Positions 43,981-51,581 of a stretch of 64,000 nt of DNA are shown in pieces (the first letter of the stretch is position 1; each line of letters opens with the position of its first letter). The stretch comes from Candidatus Bathyarchaeota archaeon (lineage in GTDB: Archaea; Thermoproteota; Bathyarchaeia; Bathyarchaeales; SOJC01). The position numbers and the translations under genes were made by a program. The notes below the pieces were generated by a model. It ran no database searches and was not told the DNA's origin. It was given only the letters and a program-made list of their open reading frames with translations. The stretch spans positions 28,585-92,584 of the forward strand of contig JAOZHR010000025.1 in NCBI GenBank assembly GCA_026014805.1. The letters run 5' to 3'.

Positions 43981-44013
43981 GAAAAATATAAATGCGGAGA
44001 TTTTATATTTTTC
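43981..44013. promoter_or_regulatory. Divergent operator between dch and bzdN: 12-bp inverted repeat
   Basis: GAAAAATATAAA (43981-43992) and TTTATATTTTTC (44002-44013) are perfect 12-bp arms around 9 bases. It contains the same ATATAAA-N9-TTTATAT core as the oah promoter. The right-hand TTTATAT serves as TATA box about 42 bases before the proposed bzdN start, the left one, read on the minus strand, as a TATA box for dch. A dimeric regulator bound here could block both promoters. Confidence 0.65.
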
Positions 44014-44049
44014 TCTTCCAATTTATATAACGTGCTTGGAAGTGCTCGC

Positions 44050-45189
44050 TTGGTCGAAGAAATATTCCAGAAGTTTAAGGATTGGATAGATAATCGACAT
44101 GAATATGCGAAAGAATGGAAAGAGAGAACCAATCGCAAGATCATAGGTTACTTTTGCACCTATGTGCCCGAAGAAATTCTCTATGCTGCCGACATACTAC
44201 ATGTCAGAATTCTTGGCAGCCATGAACCACCAACCGTTACCGAACCCTACATATTCGCAATGTTTTGCCACCTGTGCCGTGACTGTTTAGCCCAAGGTTT
44301 GAAGGGAAAATTCGATTACTTGGACGGAATCGTTGAAGGTCAAGCTTGTCTTCACCTGAGACAGGCATTCAATGCTTGGCGGCTTCACATACCAGTCGAC
44401 TACGCTTATTACATATATGTTCCCCACAGCGTTCAAAACCCTCATGCAACACCGTACTTTACGCAAGAGTTGGCAAAATTCAAGCATTCGCTAGAAGAGT
44501 GGATTGGCAGGAAGGTTACCGACAGCGATCTTGACAGGGGAATAAGAACAATGAACAGAAACAGGGAGTTGATGCGGAAAATCTATGAATACCGAAAACT
44601 CGACAACCCGAAGATAACCGGCCTTGAAGCCATGGAGATGGTGCTTTCAAGCCAGATGGTGGATAAAGAAGAGCACAGCAAACTTGTGGAGCAACTGCTG
44701 CGAGAACTTCCAAACCGAAAGTTAAATCGAAACCCCGGTGCCCGTCTGATGATAATTGGAAGCGAAGACGACGACAGAATCTTCATGCAAAACGTGGAGA
44801 ATCTAGGCGCAACATTTGTAATCGATGAGCATTGTACTGGAAGCAGATACCTATGGAACAATGTAAGTCCCTCAGAAGACAGACTAGGAGCGATCGCAGA
44901 ACGCTACATAGACAGGGTGCCGTGTCCAAGCAAAGACTGGCCAGAATTCACAAGGGTTAAACACGTTGTAAACTTAGCTCAAGAATTCAAGGCTCAAGGG
45001 GCTCTCGTAATACAGAACAAATTCTGCGACCCACATGGAATCGAAATTCCTCCTTTGAAAGAAGCCTTAAAGTCCATAGGAGTACCCATCTACCCCTTAG
45101 AATTTGATGTGACGGTTCCTTGGGGACAGTTTAGAACCCGTGTAGAAGCATTCCTAGAAACGCTGACGGGGTTGGAGGACTTGTTTTAA
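44050..45189 (+). CDS. bzdN: Benzoyl-CoA reductase subunit BzdN (BcrC-like)
   Basis: About 379 residues of the HgdB/BcrC fold. Cluster-region residues include FCHLCRDCLAQGLKGKFDYL, EGQACLHLRQAFNAW, DEHCTGSRYLW and QNKFCDPHGIE. With BzdO it holds the active-site [4Fe-4S] cluster that delivers electrons to the aromatic ring. TTG 44050 is preferred: GGAAGTG precedes it and its distance from the TATA arm equals that of oah; GTG 44032 is an alternative, and the frame is open to 43930. First gene of bzdNOPQM-V, the same order as in Azoarcus. Confidence 0.93.
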   Translation: MVEEIFQKFKDWIDNRHEYAKEWKERTNRKIIGYFCTYVPEEILYAADILHVRILGSHEPPTVTEPYIFAMFCHLCRDCLAQGLKGKFDYLDGIVEGQACLHLRQAFNAWRLHIPVDYAYYIYVPHSVQNPHATPYFTQELAKFKHSLEEWIGRKVTDSDLDRGIRTMNRNRELMRKIYEYRKLDNPKITGLEAMEMVLSSQMVDKEEHSKLVEQLLRELPNRKLNRNPGARLMIIGSEDDDRIFMQNVENLGATFVIDEHCTGSRYLWNNVSPSEDRLGAIAERYIDRVPCPSKDWPEFTRVKHVVNLAQEFKAQGALVIQNKFCDPHGIEIPPLKEALKSIGVPIYPLEFDVTVPWGQFRTRVEAFLETLTGLEDLF

Positions 45190-45213
45190 TAATTGTCTTG
45201 AGAGGTGAAAAGG

Positions 45214-46554
45214 ATGGTAGAAACAATGAAAAAATTTCCAACTGAACAATTGAAGTGTTGGAATGAGGCCAAGAACCTAAGAAAGAGCTACTATGAGAAC
45301 TATCTAAACGCTCATGAGAAAGGCGGTGTGCGCTGGGCTGGCGGTGCTTGGAGTTTCAGCTCCATACCAGCTGGACTCGGCGAAGATGTCTACAGCTTAA
45401 CGGGCGAACCTTACGGAGCAACAATAGCCTTCTTCAAGGACTTCACAGCTAAATGCCACGAAGCCACCGAGGCAGCAGGCTTTCCACGCACCCTCTGCGC
45501 CTACATGAGAAACTATTGGGGCTCTATTCTACTCGACAAATACATTCTTGCTGATGGAAAAGTAATTGATGAGCATCCAGCTCCAGACTTCATTTGGCAA
45601 GATCACATCTGCTGCAGCCACGGAAAATGGTATCAAGTTGCAAGGTGGCTTGAGGAAAAGAAGGGCAAAAAAGTACCTATGTATTGTGTAGATGTTTCAG
45701 TTGGTTATCCGATGGATAAGCCTCTTGAAGAATACAAGATAAACTACATTTTTCAGCAGCTAAATGATGGAGTCGAATGGTTAGAGAAAGTTACTGAAAG
45801 AGAGTATGACGATAAATTGCTTTGTGAGGCTGTTTGGAACGAGATTAATGCAACAAGACTCTGGGCTGATATTTGCACCTTAAACCAAGCAGTCCCAGCT
45901 CCTTTGGATGAAAAATCTATGTATTCGCTATATGTCATGGGAACTCTTATGAAGCATCGCCCCGAATGTGTTACCTTCTACGAGAAGCTGAAAGCCGAGG
46001 TTGAGGACAGAGTCAGAAGGGGAATAGCAGCCGTGGCCAATGAGAGATTCCGAGTGATCACTGACACACAGCCTCCATGGGGTTTCCTACGGATTTTCAG
46101 GGAAATGGAGAAATACGGGGTTGTTTCGCTTGGGTCCCTCTATACTTATGGACTGATTGGAATGTGGAAGTATCGCCCAGATGGAACATGGGCGACAAAA
46201 GACCTTCCGCCAAGAAAGCCACAAACAAGGGAAGAGGCCCTAAGAATGATCGTTGAATGGACAGTTGACAGACCGGAATGGGCGCACTTCTACTTACCAG
46301 AAGCAAAGACAAAGATGATATTAAGCATTGTAAAACAGTGGAAGGTTGACGCAGTCTTGCTGCACTACAATAGGGGCTGCGAAGGTTTAAGCGTTCACAT
46401 AGCTGAAAACCGTCACGGCCTAGTAGAAGCAGGCGTGCCAGTTTTCCCCTTTGAGGGGAACATGGGCGACGAAAGAGAATTCGACCTTCCAGGAACCCTA
46501 GCACGCCTAACCACCTTCTTTGAAAGTATGGGATTAAAAAAACTGAGGGAATAA
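45214..46554 (+). CDS. bzdO: Benzoyl-CoA reductase subunit BzdO (BcrB-like)
   Basis: About 446 residues. The N-terminal LKCWNEAKNLRKSYYENYLN and HEKGGVRWAGGAWSFSS, then DVYSLTGEPYGA, TLCAYMRNYWGS, QDHICCSHGKW, DTQPPWGFLRIF, LHYNRGCEGLS and FEGNMGDEREFD are the hallmarks of Azoarcus-type BzdO rather than of Thauera BcrB. It forms the substrate-binding partner of BzdN. ATG 45214 follows GAGAGGTGA with proper spacing; a GTG at 45205 is in frame. Distance from bzdN is 24 bases. Confidence 0.95.
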   Translation: MVETMKKFPTEQLKCWNEAKNLRKSYYENYLNAHEKGGVRWAGGAWSFSSIPAGLGEDVYSLTGEPYGATIAFFKDFTAKCHEATEAAGFPRTLCAYMRNYWGSILLDKYILADGKVIDEHPAPDFIWQDHICCSHGKWYQVARWLEEKKGKKVPMYCVDVSVGYPMDKPLEEYKINYIFQQLNDGVEWLEKVTEREYDDKLLCEAVWNEINATRLWADICTLNQAVPAPLDEKSMYSLYVMGTLMKHRPECVTFYEKLKAEVEDRVRRGIAAVANERFRVITDTQPPWGFLRIFREMEKYGVVSLGSLYTYGLIGMWKYRPDGTWATKDLPPRKPQTREEALRMIVEWTVDRPEWAHFYLPEAKTKMILSIVKQWKVDAVLLHYNRGCEGLSVHIAENRHGLVEAGVPVFPFEGNMGDEREFDLPGTLARLTTFFESMGLKKLRE

Positions 46555-46558
46555 AAAA

Positions 46559-47353
46559 ATGATAACAGCCGGAGTAGATGTCGGAGCAAAATACGCGAAA
46601 ATAGTGCTCCTTGAAGATGCGAAAAACATTCTTGCAAATGCTAACGGCATCGTTGGATTTGATATCTTGAAATCAGCAACTGAAGTTTTTCAAAAAGCCT
46701 TGGACAACACGAGTCTAAAACGTGACCAGATTGTTCACGTCGTAGCCACGGGAATGGGAAGAAAAGCTATCCATATGAAACCTCCGATAAACGCCGGAGA
46801 AATAGTTCCAGAGGTCATCGCTGACGCAAAAGGGGCTTACCATCTAATTCCGACAGTGAAAACAGTAATTGACGTTGGAGCTGAAGAAGGAAGAGGAGTA
46901 AAAGTGGGTGAAAACGGAAAGGTAAGAGACTTCGTCATCAATGAAAGATGTGCTGCAGGGGCTGGAACATTCATGGAAACCATGGCTAGGGCGTTAGAAG
47001 TGGGTGTTGAAGAAATGGGCCCTCTTGCACTAAAATCTACGAAGGCCATACCGATGAACGCCCAATGCTGTGTTTTCGCAGAGTCAGAGGTCGTGACCCT
47101 CATTCACTCAAAGACTTCAAAGGAGGACATATCGAAGGCAATACATGATGCCATGGCTGGCAGAATAGCCTCAATGGTTCTTAGAGTCGGCGTAGAAAAG
47201 GATGTAGCTCTAATTGGAGGCGTGGCGCTAAACCCGGGTTTCTTGCCACCTCTGAAGAAGGAGTTAAATACAGAAATCATTGTTCCTGAACATCCCCAAT
47301 ATGTGGGTGCCCTTGGGGCAGCTTTGCTTGCACTTGAAATGGAGGCCAAATAG
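46559..47353 (+). CDS. bzdP: Benzoyl-CoA reductase ATPase subunit BzdP (BcrA/HgdC-like)
   Basis: The 264-residue ASKHA-fold ATPase shows ITAGVDVGAKYAKIVLLEDA, VATGMGRKAIH, VIDVGAEEGRGVKV, the cluster Cys in NERCAAGAGTF and NAQCCVFAESEV, and ALIGGVALNPG. A homologous subunit, BzdQ, follows; the pair binds one [4Fe-4S] cluster at its interface and hydrolyses two ATP per electron to lower the electron potential. It begins 4 bases after bzdO. Confidence 0.95.
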   Translation: MITAGVDVGAKYAKIVLLEDAKNILANANGIVGFDILKSATEVFQKALDNTSLKRDQIVHVVATGMGRKAIHMKPPINAGEIVPEVIADAKGAYHLIPTVKTVIDVGAEEGRGVKVGENGKVRDFVINERCAAGAGTFMETMARALEVGVEEMGPLALKSTKAIPMNAQCCVFAESEVVTLIHSKTSKEDISKAIHDAMAGRIASMVLRVGVEKDVALIGGVALNPGFLPPLKKELNTEIIVPEHPQYVGALGAALLALEMEAK

Positions 47354-48235
47354 ATGAGTGAAAAATCTAGAGAGTTTTGGCGTTGGCGAGAATACAGGTA
47401 CACAATGCCCGACATGGATTGGCACGATACAAAAGTAGTCACAGCAGGCGTTGACATAGGATCCGTAGGCAGCAAGGCCGTAGTTATGCTTGACGGAGAG
47501 CTTTACTCTTACGCAGCTATGAGAACAGGTGGAGAGAGCGAAGAAACAGCAATCAAAGTCATGAACTGGGCTCTTGAGGAAACAGAGTTAAAAACTGAGA
47601 ATGTTCCTTACGTTGTTGGAACTGGCTATGGGAGAGTGAATGTTCCCTTCGCCAAGAGAACAATAACAGAGATTGCTTGTCACGCAAGAGGAGCCCATTA
47701 CATCTACGGACCAACTGTTCGAACAGTGCTTGACATTGGAGGACAAGACTGCAAGGCTATCAGATGTGACGAAAAGGGAAAGGTCATGTCGTTCCTCATG
47801 AACGACAAGTGTGCAGCCGGGACAGGGAGGGGACTCGAGGTTTTCGCTGATCTAATTAGAGTGCCAATCGAAGAGCTTGGAAAAACTTCGTTAGACGTGG
47901 AAGACGAGCCGCCACCAGTAAGTAACACGTGTGTAATTTTTGCAAAAGCTGAATCTCTGGCTCTACTACGGCAAGGACGGTCGAAAGAAAAGGTTGCAGC
48001 AGCCTACCACCTCGCCATGGTTAATCGAATAATTGACCTCCTGATAAAAGTTGGAATCGAAAAAGATTTCGTAGTCACAGGAGGAGTTGCGAAAAACACC
48101 GGGATAGTTTCTAGGCTTGAGAGAAACCTTGGAATAAAGCCCCTTGAGCCTAAGTTAGATCCAATTCTAGCTGGAGCCATGGGAGCTGCACTATTCGCTA
48201 AGGCGCTCTATGAAAAAGAAATAGGCTTACGTTAA
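47354..48235 (+). CDS. bzdQ: Benzoyl-CoA reductase ATPase subunit BzdQ (BcrD-like)
   Basis: The 293-residue ASKHA ATPase has the Bzd-specific N-terminal FWRWREYRYTMPDMDWHD, then TAGVDIGSVGSKAVVMLDGE, VLDIGGQDCKAIRCDEKG, NDKCAAGTGRGLEVFADL, SNTCVIFAKAES and VTGGVAKNTG. It starts directly after the bzdP stop. Cys residues in NDKC and SNTC are the cluster ligands contributed by this subunit. Confidence 0.95.
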   Translation: MSEKSREFWRWREYRYTMPDMDWHDTKVVTAGVDIGSVGSKAVVMLDGELYSYAAMRTGGESEETAIKVMNWALEETELKTENVPYVVGTGYGRVNVPFAKRTITEIACHARGAHYIYGPTVRTVLDIGGQDCKAIRCDEKGKVMSFLMNDKCAAGTGRGLEVFADLIRVPIEELGKTSLDVEDEPPPVSNTCVIFAKAESLALLRQGRSKEKVAAAYHLAMVNRIIDLLIKVGIEKDFVVTGGVAKNTGIVSRLERNLGIKPLEPKLDPILAGAMGAALFAKALYEKEIGLR

Positions 48236-48249
48236 AAGGAGAAGACAAA

Positions 48250-48534
48250 ATGCAAGCTCATTATGGCTATAAGGACGGTTCCGGAGACTACTTCATCATT
48301 ATTGACACCGACAAATGTAACGGATGTGGAAAATGTGTCAATGCATGTCCTAATGGCGTTTTTGAGTTAATCGAGAACGAATTTGACCTTGAAGGCGGAT
48401 TAATGGTAGCAGTAACCGAAGAACAGCGCAAGAAAATTAAGTATAGCTGTGGACCTTGCAAGCCAGTAAGCGGAGAAAGAAGACTTCCATGCGTCTTAGC
48501 ATGTGAGCCTAAGGCGATAACCCATTCTTGGTAG
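48250..48534 (+). CDS. bzdM: Benzoyl-CoA reductase ferredoxin BzdM
   Basis: The 94-residue ferredoxin has cluster I CNGCGKCVNACPNG and a modified second set CGPCKPVSGERRLPCVLACEP, with an insert between them (ELIENEFDLEGGLMV). It donates electrons to the reductase. AAAAGGAGA lies upstream of ATG 48250. Its TAG stop (48532-48534) is in the same frame as the BzdV sequence that follows without a recognisable start codon; see the next entry. Confidence 0.93.
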   Translation: MQAHYGYKDGSGDYFIIIDTDKCNGCGKCVNACPNGVFELIENEFDLEGGLMVAVTEEQRKKIKYSCGPCKPVSGERRLPCVLACEPKAITHSW

Positions 48535-51066
48535 GGAAAGCCTATCCCAGAAGCTGTCAAGCTCTTCATCAACGACGTCGAGGTTAAGGCGGAACAAGGT
48601 GAAACCATTCTTGAGGCTGCCATAAGAATAGATGTTTACATCCCCGCCCTTTGTCATCATCCAGATTTGCCACCACCTAACGAAGCTAAATCCATAGAAG
48701 CTATATGTCGTGGCAACGAGAAAATTGTAAGTGAATTTTCTGATAGGCAATTTGAAGGTTGTAAACTGTGCCTAGTCAAAGTTAAGGGTCAAGAAGAACT
48801 CGTTCCTGCATGTTGTACACCTGTTTCCGATAGAATGAAAGTCTTCACTGACACAGAGCAAGTTCGCGAAGAGAGAAAAGTTCAGTTAATGCGCATCTTA
48901 GCTAGGCACCCACATGCATGTCTTATCTGTGCTCAAAAGGAAGGCTGTACAACAGAGCCTTGCTCAACAAACGTTCCAGTGGAGGAGCGTTGCTGCCCGC
49001 AATTTGGCAACTGTGAACTAGAAAGCATTGCGGAATACATTGGAATCAGAGAGGACACCTCCAGGTATATCCCGCAAAATCTTCCTGTGATAAAGAATGA
49101 CCCCCTTTTCTCACGTGACTACAATCTCTGCATTGGATGCACCCGCTGTGTCAGGGCATGCCAAGAGCTTCGCGGTGTTGGCGCCTTAGGTTTCGTCTAC
49201 AAAAATGGGGAGGTTTTCGTTGGAACGGTGGCGCCAACGCTTATGGATTCTGATTGCCGGTTCTGCGGGGCCTGTGTAGAGGTTTGCCCCACAGGAGCGT
49301 TAAGGGATAAAGAACTAAAGACCGCAAGACGTGAAGCCGATTTAGTTCCATGTAAATATGCTTGTCCAGCAAACGTTGATGTTCCAAGATATATCCAACT
49401 AATCTCCGAAGGCAGATTTGCTGAAGCTGCGGCTGTCATAAGAGAGAAGTTGCCTTTACCCAATGTTCTAGCCCACGCTTGCTCCCGTCCATGCGAGAAC
49501 GTTTGTAGACGCCAAGAGGTCAACCAAGCTGTTTCAATTTGCAGCCTAAAACGTTTTGCAATGGAAAATGACACAGAAATATGGAAAGAAAAATTAGAGA
49601 CTGCAAAGCCAACGGGAAAAAAAGTCGCCATAATAGGCGCTGGCCCAGCAGGACTGAGCGCAGCCTACTACTCGGTTAGACTGGGACATTCAGTTACCAT
49701 CTTCGAAGCTATGCCTGAACCAGGCGGCATGATGTGCTACGGTGTTCAAGAATACCGTCTACCAAAAGAAATCATTGAAAAAGACATTCGAGAAATCGTC
49801 AATTTAGGTGTAGAAATAAAGACTGGTGTTGCTTTTGGAAAAGATTTAACACTCAAAGCTCTCAAAAAGGAAGGCTATGAAGCGGTTCTTGTGGCTGTAG
49901 GTTTGCAAGCAAGCAGAAAGCTGAAAGTTGAAGGCGCCAACTTAGCACGTATAATTGGTGGACTCGACTTTTTAAGGGATGTCAGACTTGGTAAAACCAC
50001 AAGCCTAAAAGGAAGAGTCCTGGTGATCGGCGGCGGTAATGTGGCAATGGACGTTGCCTTAACAGCCTTGAGGCTTGGAGCTAGCGACGTACAAGCTGCT
50101 TGTCTAGAGAAAACCGAAGAAATGCCAGCCTTTCCATGGGAAGTTCAGCAAGCACTTGAAGAAGGAGTGAAAATTCACAATTCCTACGGGGTCAAGAGAA
50201 TTTTAGGCAAGGACGGTAAAGTGGCTGCAGTTGAACTTATGTGTTGTCTCTCAGTTTTTGATGAGGAAGGAAAATTTAATCCATCCTTCGTTGAAGAAGA
50301 AACAATGCCAATCGAAACTGACATGCTTGTACTTGCAATAGGGCAAGCCCCAGATTTTTCATGGCAGCCAGCAAATCCATTGAAGATGTCAGAATCTGGG
50401 TTAGTTGAGGTGAACCAATCTACAATGGAAACCAGCATTCCAAGCGTGTTTACATGTGGGGATATTGCGATAGGTCCGACCTCAATAGTCGAGGCTTTGG
50501 CATCGGGTAGGCAGGGCGCCTTCGCCATTGACAAGTACCTTGGGGGAACAGGAGTAATTGATGATAGATTTGTGGAAGTTGAAAAACCAAATCCTTGGCT
50601 TGGGAAGGTGGAGAAGTTCGCTTACAAAAAGTCTGCTCAAATTCCTAACTTGCCTGTTAAAGAGCGGAGGAGAAACTTCTTTGAGGTCGAACTCGGATAC
50701 AACGAGAAAATGGCTCGAGAGGAGGCAAGTCGATGTCTAAGATGCGATTTGAGATTAAGCATTCAGCAAGCCCCCCAGCCTCCAGAAAAATGGTTGCCAT
50801 TAACGGAAGAAGGCTTAAAAGTTGTTCCAGAAGGAGAAGGTGTTTACCAACTCTTAAACGAGAAAAAAGAGATTATTTACATAAAGGGAACGATGAAACT
50901 AAGAAAAGAACTTCAGGAGCAATTAACCACTAGCCGTGAAGCAACGCATTTCCTTTACGAAGAAGCAAAGATGTTTACCGCGAGAGAAAGCGAGCTTCTT
51001 CAGCAATTCCTCAAGAGACATGGGAAGCTACCGAGGCAGAATGTAGATATTGACGATCTCTACTAA
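48535..51066 (+). CDS. bzdV: BzdV-like multidomain flavin/Fe-S oxidoreductase (electron input to ferredoxin)
   Basis: The frame from 48535 encodes about 843 residues. Order: 2Fe-2S domain (VKLFINDVEVKAEQGETILE, Cys at ALCHHP, EGCKLCLVKV and PACCTPV), a NuoG-like Cys-rich segment (CLICAQKEGC...CCPQFGNC), two [4Fe-4S] sites (CIGCTRCVRACQ, CRFCGACVEVCP), a Fer4_20/GltD part (CKYACPANVDVPRYI, GAGPAGLSAAYY, GGGNVAMDVALTAL, CGDIAIGP), and a C-terminal about 90 residues resembling a worn GIY-YIG domain (GVYQLLNEKKEIIYIKGT). It probably oxidises NAD(P)H to reduce BzdM. The first normal start, TTG 48667, would delete half of the 2Fe-2S domain; ATC 48544 or read-through of the bzdM TAG are the alternatives. 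Confidence 0.85.
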   Translation, partial: GKPIPEAVKLFINDVEVKAEQGETILEAAIRIDVYIPALCHHPDLPPPNEAKSIEAICRGNEKIVSEFSDRQFEGCKLCLVKVKGQEELVPACCTPVSDRMKVFTDTEQVREERKVQLMRILARHPHACLICAQKEGCTTEPCSTNVPVEERCCPQFGNCELESIAEYIGIREDTSRYIPQNLPVIKNDPLFSRDYNLCIGCTRCVRACQELRGVGALGFVYKNGEVFVGTVAPTLMDSDCRFCGACVEVCPTGALRDKELKTARREADLVPCKYACPANVDVPRYIQLISEGRFAEAAAVIREKLPLPNVLAHACSRPCENVCRRQEVNQAVSICSLKRFAMENDTEIWKEKLETAKPTGKKVAIIGAGPAGLSAAYYSVRLGHSVTIFEAMPEPGGMMCYGVQEYRLPKEIIEKDIREIVNLGVEIKTGVAFGKDLTLKALKKEGYEAVLVAVGLQASRKLKVEGANLARIIGGLDFLRDVRLGKTTSLKGRVLVIGGGNVAMDVALTALRLGASDVQAACLEKTEEMPAFPWEVQQALEEGVKIHNSYGVKRILGKDGKVAAVELMCCLSVFDEEGKFNPSFVEEETMPIETDMLVLAIGQAPDFSWQPANPLKMSESGLVEVNQSTMETSIPSVFTCGDIAIGPTSIVEALASGRQGAFAIDKYLGGTGVIDDRFVEVEKPNPWLGKVEKFAYKKSAQIPNLPVKERRRNFFEVELGYNEKMAREEASRCLRCDLRLSIQQAPQPPEKWLPLTEEGLKVVPEGEGVYQLLNEKKEIIYIKGTMKLRKELQEQLTTSREATHFLYEEAKMFTARESELLQQFLKRHGKLPRQNVDIDDLY

Positions 51067-51113
51067 CCGCAGAAGACTATAGGCAAACTGTTTCAGAACA
51101 TCTTCACAAAAGC

Positions 51114-51578
51114 TTAGCTAATTCTCTGAAACCGATAGAAGACTCTTTCGTCCTCAAGTTCCACAATCTTCAGTTGAACCTTTTCGCTGATCTTCAAATC
51201 CTCATATTTCGCATTGTCAATTCGTGCCGATATCAGTAAACCACCTATCTTAACCATGCCAATGCAGAACGGCACATCCTGAACGAAGCCTAAGGGAGCC
51301 CCCGCCCTCATCTCTGTAAAAGCGTAAAGCTCGCCCTCAACACCCAAGTCTACCCACTCCAGCTCGTCCGACAGACAACCTGAACAGACAACTCTGGGAG
51401 GCCACAAAAGTTCGCCGCATTCTTTGCATTTCGTTGTTGTTAAACGGCCTTCTTTGAGATTCTTGAAAAACTGACTGATTCTTGTGTTTTTCTCGTCTTC
51501 CAGCGGATAGAAATCCAGAATGTACGGAAGTTTTATGTTCTCTGGTCTTTTTATCTTCTCAAACTCTACGTTTCCCAT
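51114..51578 (-). CDS. DUF35 OB-fold protein, partner of thiolase copy 2
   Basis: The 154-residue protein has a rubredoxin-like zinc ribbon (TTTKCKECGELLWPPRVVC plus a second Cys pair ending SGC) and the OB fold (VEGELYAFTEMRAGAPLGF, VPFCIGMVKIGG). All four zinc Cys are present, unlike the paralogue at 33493. It starts 3 bases after the thiolase stop and is last in the minus-strand beta-oxidation operon. Confidence 0.85.
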   Translation of the reverse strand: MGNVEFEKIKRPENIKLPYILDFYPLEDEKNTRISQFFKNLKEGRLTTTKCKECGELLWPPRVVCSGCLSDELEWVDLGVEGELYAFTEMRAGAPLGFVQDVPFCIGMVKIGGLLISARIDNAKYEDLKISEKVQLKIVELEDERVFYRFQRIS

Positions 51579-51581
51579 ACT

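Noticed and set aside
43893..44144. Long N-terminal extension of dch
   Set aside because: The extra frame crosses the divergent promoter palindrome and lacks family similarity; TTG 43892 has a strong ribosome-binding site and gives the normal 258-residue length.
48532..48534. Genome-wide use of TAG as pyrrolysine
   Set aside because: Several clearly normal genes in the window end in TAG (for example 3419, 4322, 5771), so TAG works as an ordinary stop here. Local read-through at bzdM/bzdV remains open.
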